The notes under the pieces are model-generated. The model was not told the origin of the DNA, did not search any database, and saw nothing but the letters and a program-made list of their open reading frames with translations. The position numbers were made by a program, and so were the translations under genes. Shown in pieces: positions 1-8,048 of a DNA stretch of 64,000 nt. This DNA is from Croceibacterium salegens (GTDB taxonomy: Bacteria > Pseudomonadota > Alphaproteobacteria > Sphingomonadales > Sphingomonadaceae), in contig NZ_WTYM01000059.1 of the NCBI RefSeq assembly GCF_009827435.1, positions 1 to 64,000 of the forward strand, in the 5' to 3' direction. Position 1 is the stretch's first letter. Each line of letters begins with the position of its first letter.

Positions 1-3
1 GGA

Positions 4-492
4 ATGCCGGCGCAGGTCGTCGGTACCGGCCAGGGCAAGGTAAAGTTCTTCAACGCCCAGAAGGGATTCGGCTTCATCCAGCGCGATGAAGGCGGTGAAG
101 ACGTGTTTGTGCACATCAGCCAGGTGGAACGCGCCGGGCTGGAAGGTCTCGCCGAAGGGCAGGAACTGCAATTCAACCTCGTCGATCGGGGCGGAAAGAT
201 CTCCGCGGCCGACCTGCAGGTTGTCGGCGATGTCATCGCCGTGGCGCCGCGTGCGCCGCAGCGCGAGCTGACCGGCGAAAAGGCGACCGGGACGGTCAAG
301 TTCTTCAATTCGATGAAGGGTTTCGGCTTCATCACGCGCGATGACGGCAAGGAAGATGCCTTCGTCCACATCAGCGCGGTCGAGCGCTCGGGCCTGCCCG
401 GGATCAATGAAGGCGACAGGTTCGAGTTCGATCTCGAGGTCGACCGACGAGGCAAGTACTCGGCGGTCAACCTTGTGCCCGTTCAGGGCTGA
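4..492 (+). CDS. Two-domain cold-shock protein
   Basis: Small nucleic-acid-binding protein with two cold-shock domains in tandem. The first has RNP1 (KGFGFI, residues 20-25) and RNP2 (VFVHI, 34-38). The second has RNP1 at 105-110 and FVHIS at 120-124. The domains are joined by a linker of about 25 residues rich in Ala, Pro and Arg. Such double-CSD proteins are typical of alphaproteobacteria and act as RNA chaperones or single-strand binders; the exact target is unknown. The reading frame is open to the left edge, so the first ATG seen may be internal and the true start may lie outside the window. A hairpin follows about 60 bases after the stop. Confidence 0.88.
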   Translation: MPAQVVGTGQGKVKFFNAQKGFGFIQRDEGGEDVFVHISQVERAGLEGLAEGQELQFNLVDRGGKISAADLQVVGDVIAVAPRAPQRELTGEKATGTVKFFNSMKGFGFITRDDGKEDAFVHISAVERSGLPGINEGDRFEFDLEVDRRGKYSAVNLVPVQG

Positions 493-549
493 CCGATCCG
501 CGCCATGGCCGGTATTTGACCGGGCCAACGCACAGGCATAAACGGTTGC

Positions 550-577
550 AAATGGCGGTCCGCAAGGGCCGCCATTT
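550..577 (+). terminator. Hairpin downstream of the cold-shock gene
   Basis: AAATGGCGG (550-558) pairs perfectly with CCGCCATTT (569-577) around a short loop. It lies about 60 bases after the cold-shock stop codon and 48 bases before argD. The run after the stem (GTCGTTC) is only weakly T-rich, so this is a probable but not classical intrinsic terminator separating the two transcripts. Confidence 0.5.
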
Positions 578-624
578 GTCGTTCACGCGTTTCTACGTTT
601 CATATTGCAGATAGGATTCCAGCC

Positions 625-1812
625 ATGTCGATCACCCCGCTCATGCCCGTTTACCCCCGGTGCGACGTGCGGCCGGTGCGAGGCGAGCACTGTCACCTGA
701 TCGATGAGAACGGCACCCGCTATCTCGACTTTGCGGCGGGAATCGCGGTCAACCTGCTGGGCCACAGTCACGAGGGGCTGATCGGTGCGATCCAGCGCCA
801 GGCGGCGACGCTGATGCATGTCTCCAACCTCTATGGCAGCCCGCAGGGCGAGGCGCTGGCACAGCGGCTGGTCGACCTGACCTTCGCCGACACGGTATTC
901 TTCACCAACTCGGGCGCCGAGGCGGTCGAGTGCGCAATCAAGACCGCGCGCGCATATCACCAGCACGCCGGCAACGACGAGAAGTTCGAGCTGATCACCT
1001 TCAAGAACGCCTTCCACGGCCGGACGATGGCGACGATCAGCGCATCCAACCAGGAGAAGATGCACAAGGGCTTCAGCCCGCTCCTGCCAGGCTTCAAGTA
1101 CGTCGATTTCAACGACCTTGAAGGCGCCAAGGCGGCGATGGGCCCGCACACTGCCGGGTTCCTTGTCGAACCGATCCAGGGCGAAGGCGGCATCCGCACC
1201 GGCACCGACGAATTCCTCAAGGGCCTGCGCCAACTGGCCGACGAGAACGACCTGATGCTGGTGTTCGACGAAGTGCAGTGCGGCGTCGCGCGCACCGGGA
1301 CCATGTTCTACTACGAACAGGCCGGTGTCGTGCCCGACATCATGGCAGTGGCGAAGGGGATCGGCGGTGGCTTCCCGCTCGGTGCCTGTGTCGCCACGGA
1401 AAAGGCCGCCCGCGGCATGACCTTCGGCACCCACGGCTCGACCTACGGCGGCAATCCGCTGGCGATGGCGGCCGGGATGGCGGTGCTCGATGCCGTGGCC
1501 GATGACGAATTTCTCGCCGAGGTGCGGGAGAAGGGTGAACGGCTGCGCACGCGGCTCGAGCAGTTCATCGGCAACTATCCCGATCTGTTCGAAGGTGTCC
1601 GCGGCAAGGGCCTGATGCTCGGCATCCGCATGACGATCGAGCCGCGGCCGTTCATGCAGCACCTGCGTGACAACCACCAGCTGCTCACCGTAGCAGCAGG
1701 CGACCAGACCCTGCGCGTCCTGCCGCCGCTGGTTATCGGAGATGCCGAGATCGACGAGTTCTTCGACAAGCTTTCGGCCGGTGCCGCGAGCTACCAGGCG
1801 CCGGAATCCTGA
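625..1812 (+). CDS. argD: Acetylornithine aminotransferase
   Basis: PLP-dependent class III aminotransferase of arginine biosynthesis, converting N-acetylglutamate semialdehyde to N-acetylornithine; homologues also act on succinyldiaminopimelate. At 395 residues it has family length. Visible motifs are TNSGAEA near 94-100 (PLP phosphate region), FDEVQCG at 214-220 (cofactor-binding Asp) and the Schiff-base lysine K244 in [13 protein letters not shown]. argF follows after only two bases, so the pair is an operon. Succinylornithine transaminase is an alternative reading from sequence alone, but the coupling to argF favours anabolic ArgD. Confidence 0.93.
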   Translation: MSITPLMPVYPRCDVRPVRGEHCHLIDENGTRYLDFAAGIAVNLLGHSHEGLIGAIQRQAATLMHVSNLYGSPQGEALAQRLVDLTFADTVFFTNSGAEAVECAIKTARAYHQHAGNDEKFELITFKNAFHGRTMATISASNQEKMHKGFSPLLPGFKYVDFNDLEGAKAAMGPHTAGFLVEPIQGEGGIRTGTDEFLKGLRQLADENDLMLVFDEVQCGVARTGTMFYYEQAGVVPDIMAVAKGIGGGFPLGACVATEKAARGMTFGTHGSTYGGNPLAMAAGMAVLDAVADDEFLAEVREKGERLRTRLEQFIGNYPDLFEGVRGKGLMLGIRMTIEPRPFMQHLRDNHQLLTVAAGDQTLRVLPPLVIGDAEIDEFFDKLSAGAASYQAPES

Positions 1813-1814
1813 CG

Positions 1815-2774
1815 ATGGCGGCGGGGGGCGATCTCGATATCGCGGCGATCGTGCGAAATTTCATCGACCTGTCGGATGCGGGCGGCGATGCGATCGCTGC
1901 GATGATCAACGATGCGCAGGACCGCAAGGCGGCCCGCGCCGGCTGGCCCAAGGGCAAGCCGGACGCCGACGCGCCGCTTGCCGGTCATGTCCTGGGGATG
2001 ATCTTCGAGAAGAGCTCGACCCGCACGCGGGTCAGCTTCGACATCGCCATTCGCCAGCTTGGCGGAACGTCGGTGATTCTCGATTCGGGCACCAGCCAGC
2101 TCGGGCGCGGCGAGACGATTGCCGATACGGCGCGCGTGCTCAGCCGGATGGTCGATGCGATCATGATTCGCACCGACGATCACGCCAAGATCGAGCAACT
2201 GGCGCATCACGCGCACGTGCCGGTCATCAACGGGCTGACTGATCGCTCGCACCCGTGCCAGATCGTTGCCGACCTGCTCACCGTGATCGAACAGGGCAAG
2301 GCGCTGCCTGGGCTGGAAGTGGCCTGGCTCGGCGACGGCAACAACGTGCTGCACTCGATCCTCGAGGCGGCGGCACTGATGAAGTTCAATGTTCGCATTG
2401 GTACGCCGGTCGGCTACGAGCCGTACGACGAGTTCGTGCAAATGGCGCGCGCTGCCGGATCGAACGTCCTGCTCACGCAGGATGCCGCTGAAGCGGTAAG
2501 CGGCGCGGACGTGGTGGTCACAGACACCTGGGTCTCGATGGGTCAGGAGCACACACACAACAAGCTCGCCGCTATGGCCCCGTTCCAGGTCAACGAAGCA
2601 TTGATGGTCAAGGCCAAGCCAAACGCACGCTTCCTGCACTGCCTGCCCGCGCACGTCGGTGACGAGGTAAGCGAAGGGGTGTTCGAGGGGTCGCAGTCGG
2701 TCGTATTCGACGAAGCCGAGAACCGCATCCACGCGCAGAAGTCGATCCTGCTGTGGTGCTTCGGATTGCTCTGA
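1815..2774 (+). CDS. argF: Ornithine carbamoyltransferase
   Basis: Cytosolic enzyme condensing ornithine with carbamoyl phosphate to give citrulline. The carbamoyl-phosphate loop SSTRTR is at residues 67-72, the ornithine-side loop HPCQ lies in the middle of the chain, and the catalytic HCLPAH is at 275-280. Length 319 fits the anabolic family. The start is two bases after the argD stop, implying translational coupling. An insertion-like stretch around 40-55 ([17 protein letters not shown]) before the conserved [10 protein letters not shown] segment is normal for alphaproteobacterial versions. Confidence 0.94.
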   Translation: MAAGGDLDIAAIVRNFIDLSDAGGDAIAAMINDAQDRKAARAGWPKGKPDADAPLAGHVLGMIFEKSSTRTRVSFDIAIRQLGGTSVILDSGTSQLGRGETIADTARVLSRMVDAIMIRTDDHAKIEQLAHHAHVPVINGLTDRSHPCQIVADLLTVIEQGKALPGLEVAWLGDGNNVLHSILEAAALMKFNVRIGTPVGYEPYDEFVQMARAAGSNVLLTQDAAEAVSGADVVVTDTWVSMGQEHTHNKLAAMAPFQVNEALMVKAKPNARFLHCLPAHVGDEVSEGVFEGSQSVVFDEAENRIHAQKSILLWCFGLL

Positions 2775-2817
2775 AAGCGCCTTTCATCGCGCCCGATCGG
2801 CCCCATATGGACAGGCG

Positions 2818-3723
2818 ATGAGCGATAACATTTCGGGACACGGCGAAACCGGCTTCGACCGAATCCTGCAATTCACTCTGACCGAACGCCACGCGCGTGG
2901 GCGCGTGGTTCGGCTTGGGCCGGTGCTCGAGGAAATCCTCGAAGCACACGACTACCCGCCTCTGCCGCGCCAGCTGCTGAGCGAAGCGCTGGTCCTGACC
3001 GCGTTGATGGGCGCCCTGCTCAAGGATGACGGCAGCCAGCTGACTCTACAGGCCCAGGCCGAGGAAGGGGCGATCAGCCTGCTTGTATGTGATTATCGCG
3101 GCGGCGAACTGCGCGGCTACCTTCAGCACGATGCGGAGAAAGTCGCCACGCTGGGCGGAACGCCCTTGCTCCAGCAGCTGTTCGGGGCCGGCCATCTCGC
3201 CATCACCTTTGACCTCGCAGCGACAGGTCAGCGCTACCAGGGCGTCGTGCCACTCGAGGGGACTTCGCTCACTGAAGCAGTCGAACGCTACTTCGCGCAA
3301 AGCGAGCAGGTCCCGACGATCATCCGCACCGCGATTCGACCGGGTCTCGGCGGCGCGATTGCCGGAGGCTTGCTCGTCCAGCACCTCGCAGAGGGCGAAG
3401 AGGGCCGCGAGCGGCTGCATGTGCGGATGGACCATCCCGAGTGGGAACACGTCGCCGTCCTTGCTGGCAGTACCCGCGAAGGCGAGCTGGTCGATCCCGA
3501 GTTGAGCCTCGAGGCGCTCGTCTGGCGCCTGTTCCACGAAGAAAACGAGGTGCGAGTCGAGGCTGGTGCAGAGCTGTCGCGCGGCTGCCGTTGCTCGGTG
3601 GTGCACTTCGAGGAAGTGCTGGCGCGCTTCCCCAAGGAAGATCGGCAGGACATGCGGGATGAGCATGGCATCATCCGCGTCGACTGCGCCTTCTGCTCGC
3701 GCGAATTCCAGATCGAGGACTAG
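2818..3723 (+). CDS. hslO: Redox-regulated chaperone Hsp33
   Basis: Cytosolic holdase activated by oxidative unfolding. The C-terminal redox switch is complete: CRC at residues 257-259 and CAFC at 290-293 give the four zinc-binding cysteines in the CxC...CxxC arrangement. The N-terminal body contains the family segments around RQLLSEALVLTALMGALLKD and the glycine-rich GLGGAIAGGLLVQHL. Length 301 is normal. The start at 2818 lies 44 bases after argF, so the gene may be read from the arginine operon or from its own promoter. The Cys switch is intact, which predicts normal oxidative activation. Confidence 0.95.
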   Translation: MSDNISGHGETGFDRILQFTLTERHARGRVVRLGPVLEEILEAHDYPPLPRQLLSEALVLTALMGALLKDDGSQLTLQAQAEEGAISLLVCDYRGGELRGYLQHDAEKVATLGGTPLLQQLFGAGHLAITFDLAATGQRYQGVVPLEGTSLTEAVERYFAQSEQVPTIIRTAIRPGLGGAIAGGLLVQHLAEGEEGRERLHVRMDHPEWEHVAVLAGSTREGELVDPELSLEALVWRLFHEENEVRVEAGAELSRGCRCSVVHFEEVLARFPKEDRQDMRDEHGIIRVDCAFCSREFQIED

Positions 3724-3773
3724 CGTTGCGGCTTGGGCTTGCGGGCGGCGAGCGCCGCGCCTAGCCGAATGCC

Positions 3774-4490
3774 ATGAGCAGCAGCGACAAACTGGAGGGA
3801 GATGGCCGCAGCGCGGTCGTGCTGCTTTCGGGCGGGCTCGATTCGATGGTCTCCGCCGCGCTCGCCCGAGAGGCTGGCTTCGCGCTCCATGCCCTGACCA
3901 TCGACTACAACCAGCGGCACCGCCGCGAGATCGAGGCGGCAAGGCTCATTGCCGGAAAGCTCGGCGTCGCCAGCCATGTCATCTTGCGGCTCGACCTGCG
4001 CCGTTTCGGCGGCTCCGCGCTGACCGACGACATCGACGTTCCCAAGGGCGGCGTCGGGAGCGACATCCCGGTCACATACGTCCCGGCGCGCAACCTCATC
4101 TTCCTGTCGCTGACCGCTGGATTCGCCGAAGCGCGCGGCAGCAGCGACATCTTCATCGGCGTCAACGCGCTCGATTACTCGGGCTATCCCGACTGCCGGC
4201 CCGAATTCATCGCCAGCTTTACGGAGACCGTGAGACTGGCGACGCGAGCGGGGGTCGAAGGGGCACCGTTCACGATTCACGCGCCGTTGCAATACATGGG
4301 CAAGGCGGAAATCGCTGCCGAGACGGTGCGGCTCGGCCTCGATCCGGCGTGGAGCTGGTCGTGCTACGATCCGACGCCCGATGGCCGGGCCTGCGGGCTG
4401 TGCGATTCCTGCCGCCTGCGCCTCAAGGGATTCGCCGATGCCGGGCTGGAAGACGGCCTCGAATACGCGGCGATGCCTGACGACAGCTAG
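3774..4490 (+). CDS. queC: 7-cyano-7-deazaguanine synthase
   Basis: ATP-dependent conversion of 7-carboxy-7-deazaguanine to preQ0 in queuosine synthesis. The PP-loop LLSGGLDS lies at residues 17-24. Zinc ligands are C197, C207, C210 and C213, seen as a lone Cys in WSCYDP followed by CGLCDSC. Length 238 is typical. No queD, queE or queF lies beside it. The gene is convergent with sodC, and the two stop codons share the tetranucleotide CTAG at 4487-4490. No strong Shine-Dalgarno sequence precedes the ATG, so the exact start is a little less certain than the identity. Confidence 0.95.
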   Translation: MSSSDKLEGDGRSAVVLLSGGLDSMVSAALAREAGFALHALTIDYNQRHRREIEAARLIAGKLGVASHVILRLDLRRFGGSALTDDIDVPKGGVGSDIPVTYVPARNLIFLSLTAGFAEARGSSDIFIGVNALDYSGYPDCRPEFIASFTETVRLATRAGVEGAPFTIHAPLQYMGKAEIAAETVRLGLDPAWSWSCYDPTPDGRACGLCDSCRLRLKGFADAGLEDGLEYAAMPDDS

Positions 4491-5017
4491 GAAGCCGTGA
4501 ATACCCCGCAGGCGACGCGCGCGCCGGAATTGCCCGAGGGATCGGTCTTGTAGTCGTCGGGACCGGCGTGGACCACGATAGCCGAGCCGTCGCCATCGAA
4601 GATGTCCGCCAGGATCTCCGCACGCGAACCCATCAGGGTGGCGCTGACGGTGCCCGCGCCCTGGTCGCCGATCGTCACATTGGGCAGATCGCCCATGTGC
4701 GATCCGGCCGGATTGCTAGTGCCATGCTGCTTGCCGCCGGGATTGAGGTGTCCGCCGGCGGAAGTGAAGTCCGGCGCATCGCACTTGCCGATCATGTGCA
4801 GGTGAATGCCGTGGACGCCGGGCGAAAAGCCCGCCAGCGCGATCGAGATGCTGACCTGCGTCCCGTTGCCGTAAAGCTGCGCGGTCCCGGCCGGGAGGCC
4901 ATTGGCGAAATGCAGGGTGGCCGAACCGATCCGTTCGGTCGGCACCTCCTGGATGGACTCGCAGCCGGTAACGGCAAGTCCCAGAGCGGCAATGGCGAGC
5001 AGACGGGTAGCGGGCAT
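4487..5017 (-). CDS. sodC: Periplasmic Cu/Zn superoxide dismutase lipoprotein
   Basis: Dismutes superoxide in the cell envelope. Copper ligands are visible in HGIHLH, the bridging and zinc histidines in GGHLNP and HGTSN, and the Asp ligand region in GSHMGDLPN. The C-terminal Arg-containing loop (SGNSGARVACGV) carries the active-site arginine and the second disulphide Cys. The start at 5017 is preferred because AGGAG sits seven bases upstream and because it yields a lipoprotein signal ending LAVTGC, so the protein is probably lipid-anchored. An upstream in-frame ATG at 5044 would add nine residues. It overlaps the queC stop by four bases. Confidence 0.93.
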   Translation of the reverse strand: MPATRLLAIAALGLAVTGCESIQEVPTERIGSATLHFANGLPAGTAQLYGNGTQVSISIALAGFSPGVHGIHLHMIGKCDAPDFTSAGGHLNPGGKQHGTSNPAGSHMGDLPNVTIGDQGAGTVSATLMGSRAEILADIFDGDGSAIVVHAGPDDYKTDPSGNSGARVACGVFTAS

Positions 5018-5075
5018 AGCGATCTCCTGCATGTTTCGTGGCACAACGCAGTAACGAAGCAGAGGCTCCGCATCC

Positions 5076-5480
5076 TCAGTTGCCGGTCAGGATACCGCCG
5101 GAAATCAGCGCAGTAATCAAGCTTGAAATGGCTGCGCGGGCCTCGTCGTCGACCGTCGTGCCGCCTGCAGGGACCGCCGGGGCGGCCGGCCGTTGCCAGC
5201 CTCCGGCGTAGAGGATCACCTGCCCCGTTGAACGGTCAAACAGCCGCATGCCGTCGTTCGGCGCGGCGAACAGCCAGCTGCCCGCTTGCCATGTCGCAAG
5301 CTTGCCGTCCTCGCCGGTCCAGTCCCCGTCGGCCCCGATCCCCACCAGCCAGGCTTCACCATCGGCCGGCGTTGCCGGCGGTGAAACCGCCTCGCCTTCG
5401 CAGGCCGCGTGGAGCAGCGCGTCGGTCAGCGCATGCGCTTCGTTGACGTAGAATTCCTTCTGGGCTTGCCCGGCCGAGCG
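5076..5480 (-). pseudogene. Truncated DUF2793 phage/GTA tail-end protein
   Basis: The last 133 codons before the stop at 5076 read as the C-terminal part of a DUF2793 protein: AGQAQKEFYVNEA, PADGEAWLVG, DWTGEDGKLATWQAGSW and VILYAGGWQ in family order. The homology stops at about 5475-5480. Further upstream in this frame the translation is arginine-rich noise because the DNA there encodes terminase in another frame. DUF2793 genes normally sit at the far end of RcGTA-like clusters, many kilobases from terminase, so this is the downstream half of a deletion junction. There is no start codon of its own with a ribosome site. Confidence 0.72.
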
Positions 5481-5956
5481 TGGCTGTGTTGCGGACCTCG
5501 CAGCGCCTCGGGCTCGCCGGCCGAATAGAGCCAGGCCACGGCGCCGTTCTCCCAGGTCAGCTTGCGCAAGGAAGGCTCGAACACCGGAGCGAGCGCGCCG
5601 GGGGCGGCGGCGAGGACGCCGCTGTCGCCTTCGACCATCACGTTCCTCACTTCGGCGAGGCTCCCGCCGACCAGCGCGATGCGCGCGTTGCCGTCGTTGC
5701 GGGCGACGTCGCGGACCCATTCGGCACCGGCGCGGGTCTTGCCGAAACCGCGTCCGGCGCAGATCAGCCAGGTGCGCCAGGCCTCGCCCGGGGGAAGCTG
5801 TTCGTCGCGCGCCCAGCCCTCCCAGTAGTATGAGCCGAGCGCGGCCATTTCGTGCGGGGCGAGCAGGCGGGCGAGCTCCTGCCGCTTTTCCACGTCCTCG
5901 GGATCGTCGCTCCGCAGCCAGGAGCCGCGCGAGGGTTTACGCTTACGCCTTGGCAT
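5426..5956 (-). pseudogene. Truncated GTA/phage large terminase
   Basis: N-terminal ATPase portion of an RcGTA-type large terminase subunit (TerL). Walker A is CAGRGFGKTRAGAEWV, followed by RIALVGGSLAEVRNVMVEG, FEPSLRKLTWENGA and LRGPQH, all in family order. After GPQH (about 5486) homology ends and the frame runs through unrelated codons to a stop at 5426. Intact terminases have roughly 400 or more residues including a C-terminal nuclease; here only about 157 remain. The ATG at 5956 overlaps the upstream gene by 14 bases, as in a packaging operon. The protein cannot package DNA as encoded. Confidence 0.8.
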
Positions 5957-6611
5957 CGCGCTTCGTCCGCTTGGCGACGTTCTTGCGCGCCTTGCGGATC
6001 GCGGCGGTGCCTTCCTTGCCGCGGGCGCGCAGGGCATCGATCTTGGCGTTGATCGATTCGATCGTCGCGGCTTCCTCGGCCAGCGTGCGGCGGCCCTTCT
6101 CGCGCGCCACGTTCTCGCGGTGGGCGGTGAGGCAGCGCAGCGCGGTGGCGGTGTCGAACTTGCGCTTGGGCGCGTCGGCCGCCTCGCCGCTGCGCAGGTG
6201 CTGCAGCAGCTCCATCTCGAGGTTGTCGTAGCCTTCGGTGAGCGCGGCGTACCAGCGGCGCGCGAAGTCCGGATCGGTGCGGCGCAGGTTGTAGACCTTG
6301 CTCACCGGGATATCGGCCACCGCCGCAGCGGCGGCGACGTTCGAGGTGTGCGCCAGTTCGTCGAGGAATCGTTCGACCTTGGCGGCGCCACGGCGGGGGG
6401 CCGGGCCGGTCTTGCGCTTACGGCGGTCGTCGACCGGCCGGACCTTGTCCCACTCGACCTGGAAAGCAACGTCGCGGCCGCGCAGGTGATAGGGCGTCGA
6501 AGTCGCCACTCCGGCGGCGCGGCAGGCTACCGTCACGCCCTTGCCCGAGCGCAAGGCGTCGAGGAACCGCCCGGCCCATTCCGGCCAGGCTTTCACGTTG
6601 TTGTTGTCCAT
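5943..6611 (-). CDS. Putative small terminase-like DNA-binding protein of a GTA remnant
   Basis: Protein of 222 residues with two related helix-turn-helix-like repeats: WAGRFLDALRSGKGVTVACR...ATSTPYHLR near 12-45 and VERFLDELAHTSNVAAAAA...PVSKVYNLR near 77-110, each followed by an aromatic-acidic segment. A basic, coiled C-terminus is rich in Arg, Lys and Ala. It lies directly upstream of, and overlaps, the terminase remnant, which is the position of the small terminase (g1) in RcGTA-like clusters. The assignment rests on position and domain type, not a recognised motif. The reading frame is intact although its partner is broken. Confidence 0.6.
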   Translation of the reverse strand: MDNNNVKAWPEWAGRFLDALRSGKGVTVACRAAGVATSTPYHLRGRDVAFQVEWDKVRPVDDRRKRKTGPAPRRGAAKVERFLDELAHTSNVAAAAAVADIPVSKVYNLRRTDPDFARRWYAALTEGYDNLEMELLQHLRSGEAADAPKRKFDTATALRCLTAHRENVAREKGRRTLAEEAATIESINAKIDALRARGKEGTAAIRKARKNVAKRTKRDAKA

Positions 6612-6647
6612 GTCGTCGATCCCATGCTTGGCGATGCCTCGAAACGC

Positions 6648-6680
6648 GAAAGGGCGCCCCGTTTCCGGGCCGCCCTTTTC
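6648..6680 (-). other. Hairpin in the leader of the GTA remnant
   Basis: AAAGGGCG (6649-6656) faces CGCCCTTT (6671-6678) with a GC-rich interior that can pair further. It lies between the promoter at 6707-6735 and the start codon at 6611, so it would be transcribed as leader RNA. Read on the minus strand the stem is followed by CTTTCGCGTTTCG, a weak T-run. It could attenuate transcription of the remnant or be a leftover terminator. Confidence 0.45.
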
Positions 6681-6706
6681 GAATCGGTCTATCGCGATGT
6701 TCGGCT

Positions 6707-6735
6707 TCTCTAACCAAACAGCGTCACGATGTCAA
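6707..6735 (-). promoter_or_regulatory. Near-consensus sigma-70 promoter driving the GTA remnant
   Basis: On the minus strand a perfect TTGACA (6730-6735) is followed after exactly 17 bases by TAGAGA (6707-6712). Transcription would begin near 6700 and give a leader of about 90 bases before the small-terminase-like gene. This is an unusually good match for a GC-rich alphaproteobacterium. It also lies in the most AT-rich stretch of the neighbourhood. Confidence 0.6.
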
Positions 6736-6828
6736 TAGAAAAGTACCAGATAGGTTATTTGATTTCGATTGCCGTGGTTCGCGGCCTCGCCTAACCGCGC
6801 GGAAGCTGGAAGGGACCACGGGCGGGAC

Positions 6829-7467
6829 ATGCTGCGCAAGCTCTACGACTGGACGATGGAGAAGGCGGCGCATCGCCACGCCGAGTGGTGGCTGGCGCTG
6901 TTCGCCTTCGTCGAGGCGAGTTTCTTCCCGATCCCGCCGCACCCGCTGCTCGGGCTGATGTGCCTCGCCGAGCCGAAGAAGGCGATTCGCTTCGCGGCGA
7001 TCGCCACGCTGGCTTCGGTGGCCGGGGGACTGCTCGGATACGCCATCGGGGCGTTGCTCTACGACACCGTCGGGCGCCAGCTGCTCGACCTGCTGCACCT
7101 CACCGACAGCTTCCCGCAAGCGGCGTGCTATCTGCGCGAGTACGGGGCCGAGATCATCATGATCAAGGGCATGACCCCGATCCCGTTCAAGCTGCTGACG
7201 ATCACCGCCGGGTTCATCGGCATGAACCTGCTGAGCTTCGTTTTCGCCAGCATCGTCAGCCGGTCGATCAGCTTCATGATCGTCGGCGTGCTGTTCCGGC
7301 TGTTCGGCGCCCCGATCAAGAGCTTCATCGACAAGTACCTCGGGCTCGTCACGGTCGCCTTCGTCGTGCTGGTGGTCGGCGGGTTCATCCTCGCCACGCA
7401 GCTCTCCGGGGGCGGCGACGACGCGACGCACAAGTGCGCCGCCGCGACGATGGAAAGCCTCGGCTAG
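6829..7467 (+). CDS. DedA/YqaA-type (SNARE-associated) membrane protein
   Basis: Inner-membrane protein of the DedA superfamily, 212 residues from the chosen ATG. Hallmarks are the early re-entrant segment EASFFPIPPHPLLGLM, a glycine-rich GGLLGYAIGALL helix, the conserved KGMTPIPFKLLTITAGFIGMN and the later arginine in SRSISFM. Relatives take part in lipid-carrier or phospholipid scrambling and envelope homeostasis; the substrate here is unknown. The start at 6829 is chosen over an in-frame ATG 60 bases upstream because the sequence from MLRKLYDW matches the family and GGGCGGG precedes it. Its stop shares CTAG with the convergent Lrp gene. Confidence 0.85.
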   Translation: MLRKLYDWTMEKAAHRHAEWWLALFAFVEASFFPIPPHPLLGLMCLAEPKKAIRFAAIATLASVAGGLLGYAIGALLYDTVGRQLLDLLHLTDSFPQAACYLREYGAEIIMIKGMTPIPFKLLTITAGFIGMNLLSFVFASIVSRSISFMIVGVLFRLFGAPIKSFIDKYLGLVTVAFVVLVVGGFILATQLSGGGDDATHKCAAATMESLG

Positions 7468-7931
7468 CCGCGCGGGATCGGCCAGGCGGTGGTGAACTTG
7501 CGCCGCCGCTTGACGAACCGGCTCTCGTAACGCCGCACCGCCGGATCGCTCGCCAGCGCCTCGTCGGCGAACATGTTGAAGGCGTCCATGTCGGCCACCG
7601 CGACGACCAGCACGAGGTCGAACGGCCCGGCGACTTCGAGCACCGCCTGGATCTCGCGCCGCCCGTCGAGCCGCCGCAGCAGCGCCTCGACCTCGGGCAG
7701 GGCGTGGCGGTCGAGCTGGATGTCGACCAGCGCCGAAAGGAACGGCCCGACCTTCTCGCTGACTACCGCGCGGTCGGCCAGGATGGTCCCGTCCTCGCGC
7801 ATTCGCCGCACCCGCCGGGCGATCGCCGAGGGCGACAAGGCAACGTCGCGCGCAAGGTCTTCGGCGGTGCGCAGCGCATCCTCCTGCAGCAGCGATAGGA
7901 GGGCGCGATCATAGTTGTCCCACTCGCGCAT
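7464..7931 (-). CDS. Lrp/AsnC-family transcriptional regulator
   Basis: Feast/famine-type regulator of 155 residues. The N-terminal winged helix-turn-helix is visible as LLSLLQEDALRTAEDLARDV followed by SPSAIARRVRRMREDGTI. The C-terminal RAM ligand-binding domain has GPFDLVLVVAVADMDAFNMF and the closing RYESRFVKRRRKF. The start at 7931 (MREWDNYD) is preferred over the upstream ATG at 7985 because the preceding 18 codons are arginine-rich and would run into the shared promoter region. It is divergent from the S41 peptidase gene, with a palindrome between them. The effector amino acid cannot be told from sequence. Confidence 0.88.
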   Translation of the reverse strand: MREWDNYDRALLSLLQEDALRTAEDLARDVALSPSAIARRVRRMREDGTILADRAVVSEKVGPFLSALVDIQLDRHALPEVEALLRRLDGRREIQAVLEVAGPFDLVLVVAVADMDAFNMFADEALASDPAVRRYESRFVKRRRKFTTAWPIPRG

Positions 7932-7966
7932 TTTCCGGCGTCGTTGCTCCCTGGCTTGCCGAAATC

Positions 7967-7992
7967 CGGCAAATCGCGGCGCCAATTTGCCG
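7967..7992. promoter_or_regulatory. Palindrome in the Lrp / S41 peptidase divergent promoter
   Basis: CGGCAAAT (7967-7974) and ATTTGCCG (7985-7992) form a perfect inverted repeat with a 10-base spacer. It is placed between the divergent starts at 7931 and 8049. Lrp-type dimers bind such dyads and usually autoregulate, so this is a candidate operator for the adjacent regulator and perhaps the peptidase gene. Confidence 0.45.
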
Positions 7993-8048
7993 CCTTCTGG
8001 CGCACCGCAATAGCTATATCAGGCGCAGTGACAAAACGGAGATTCCCG

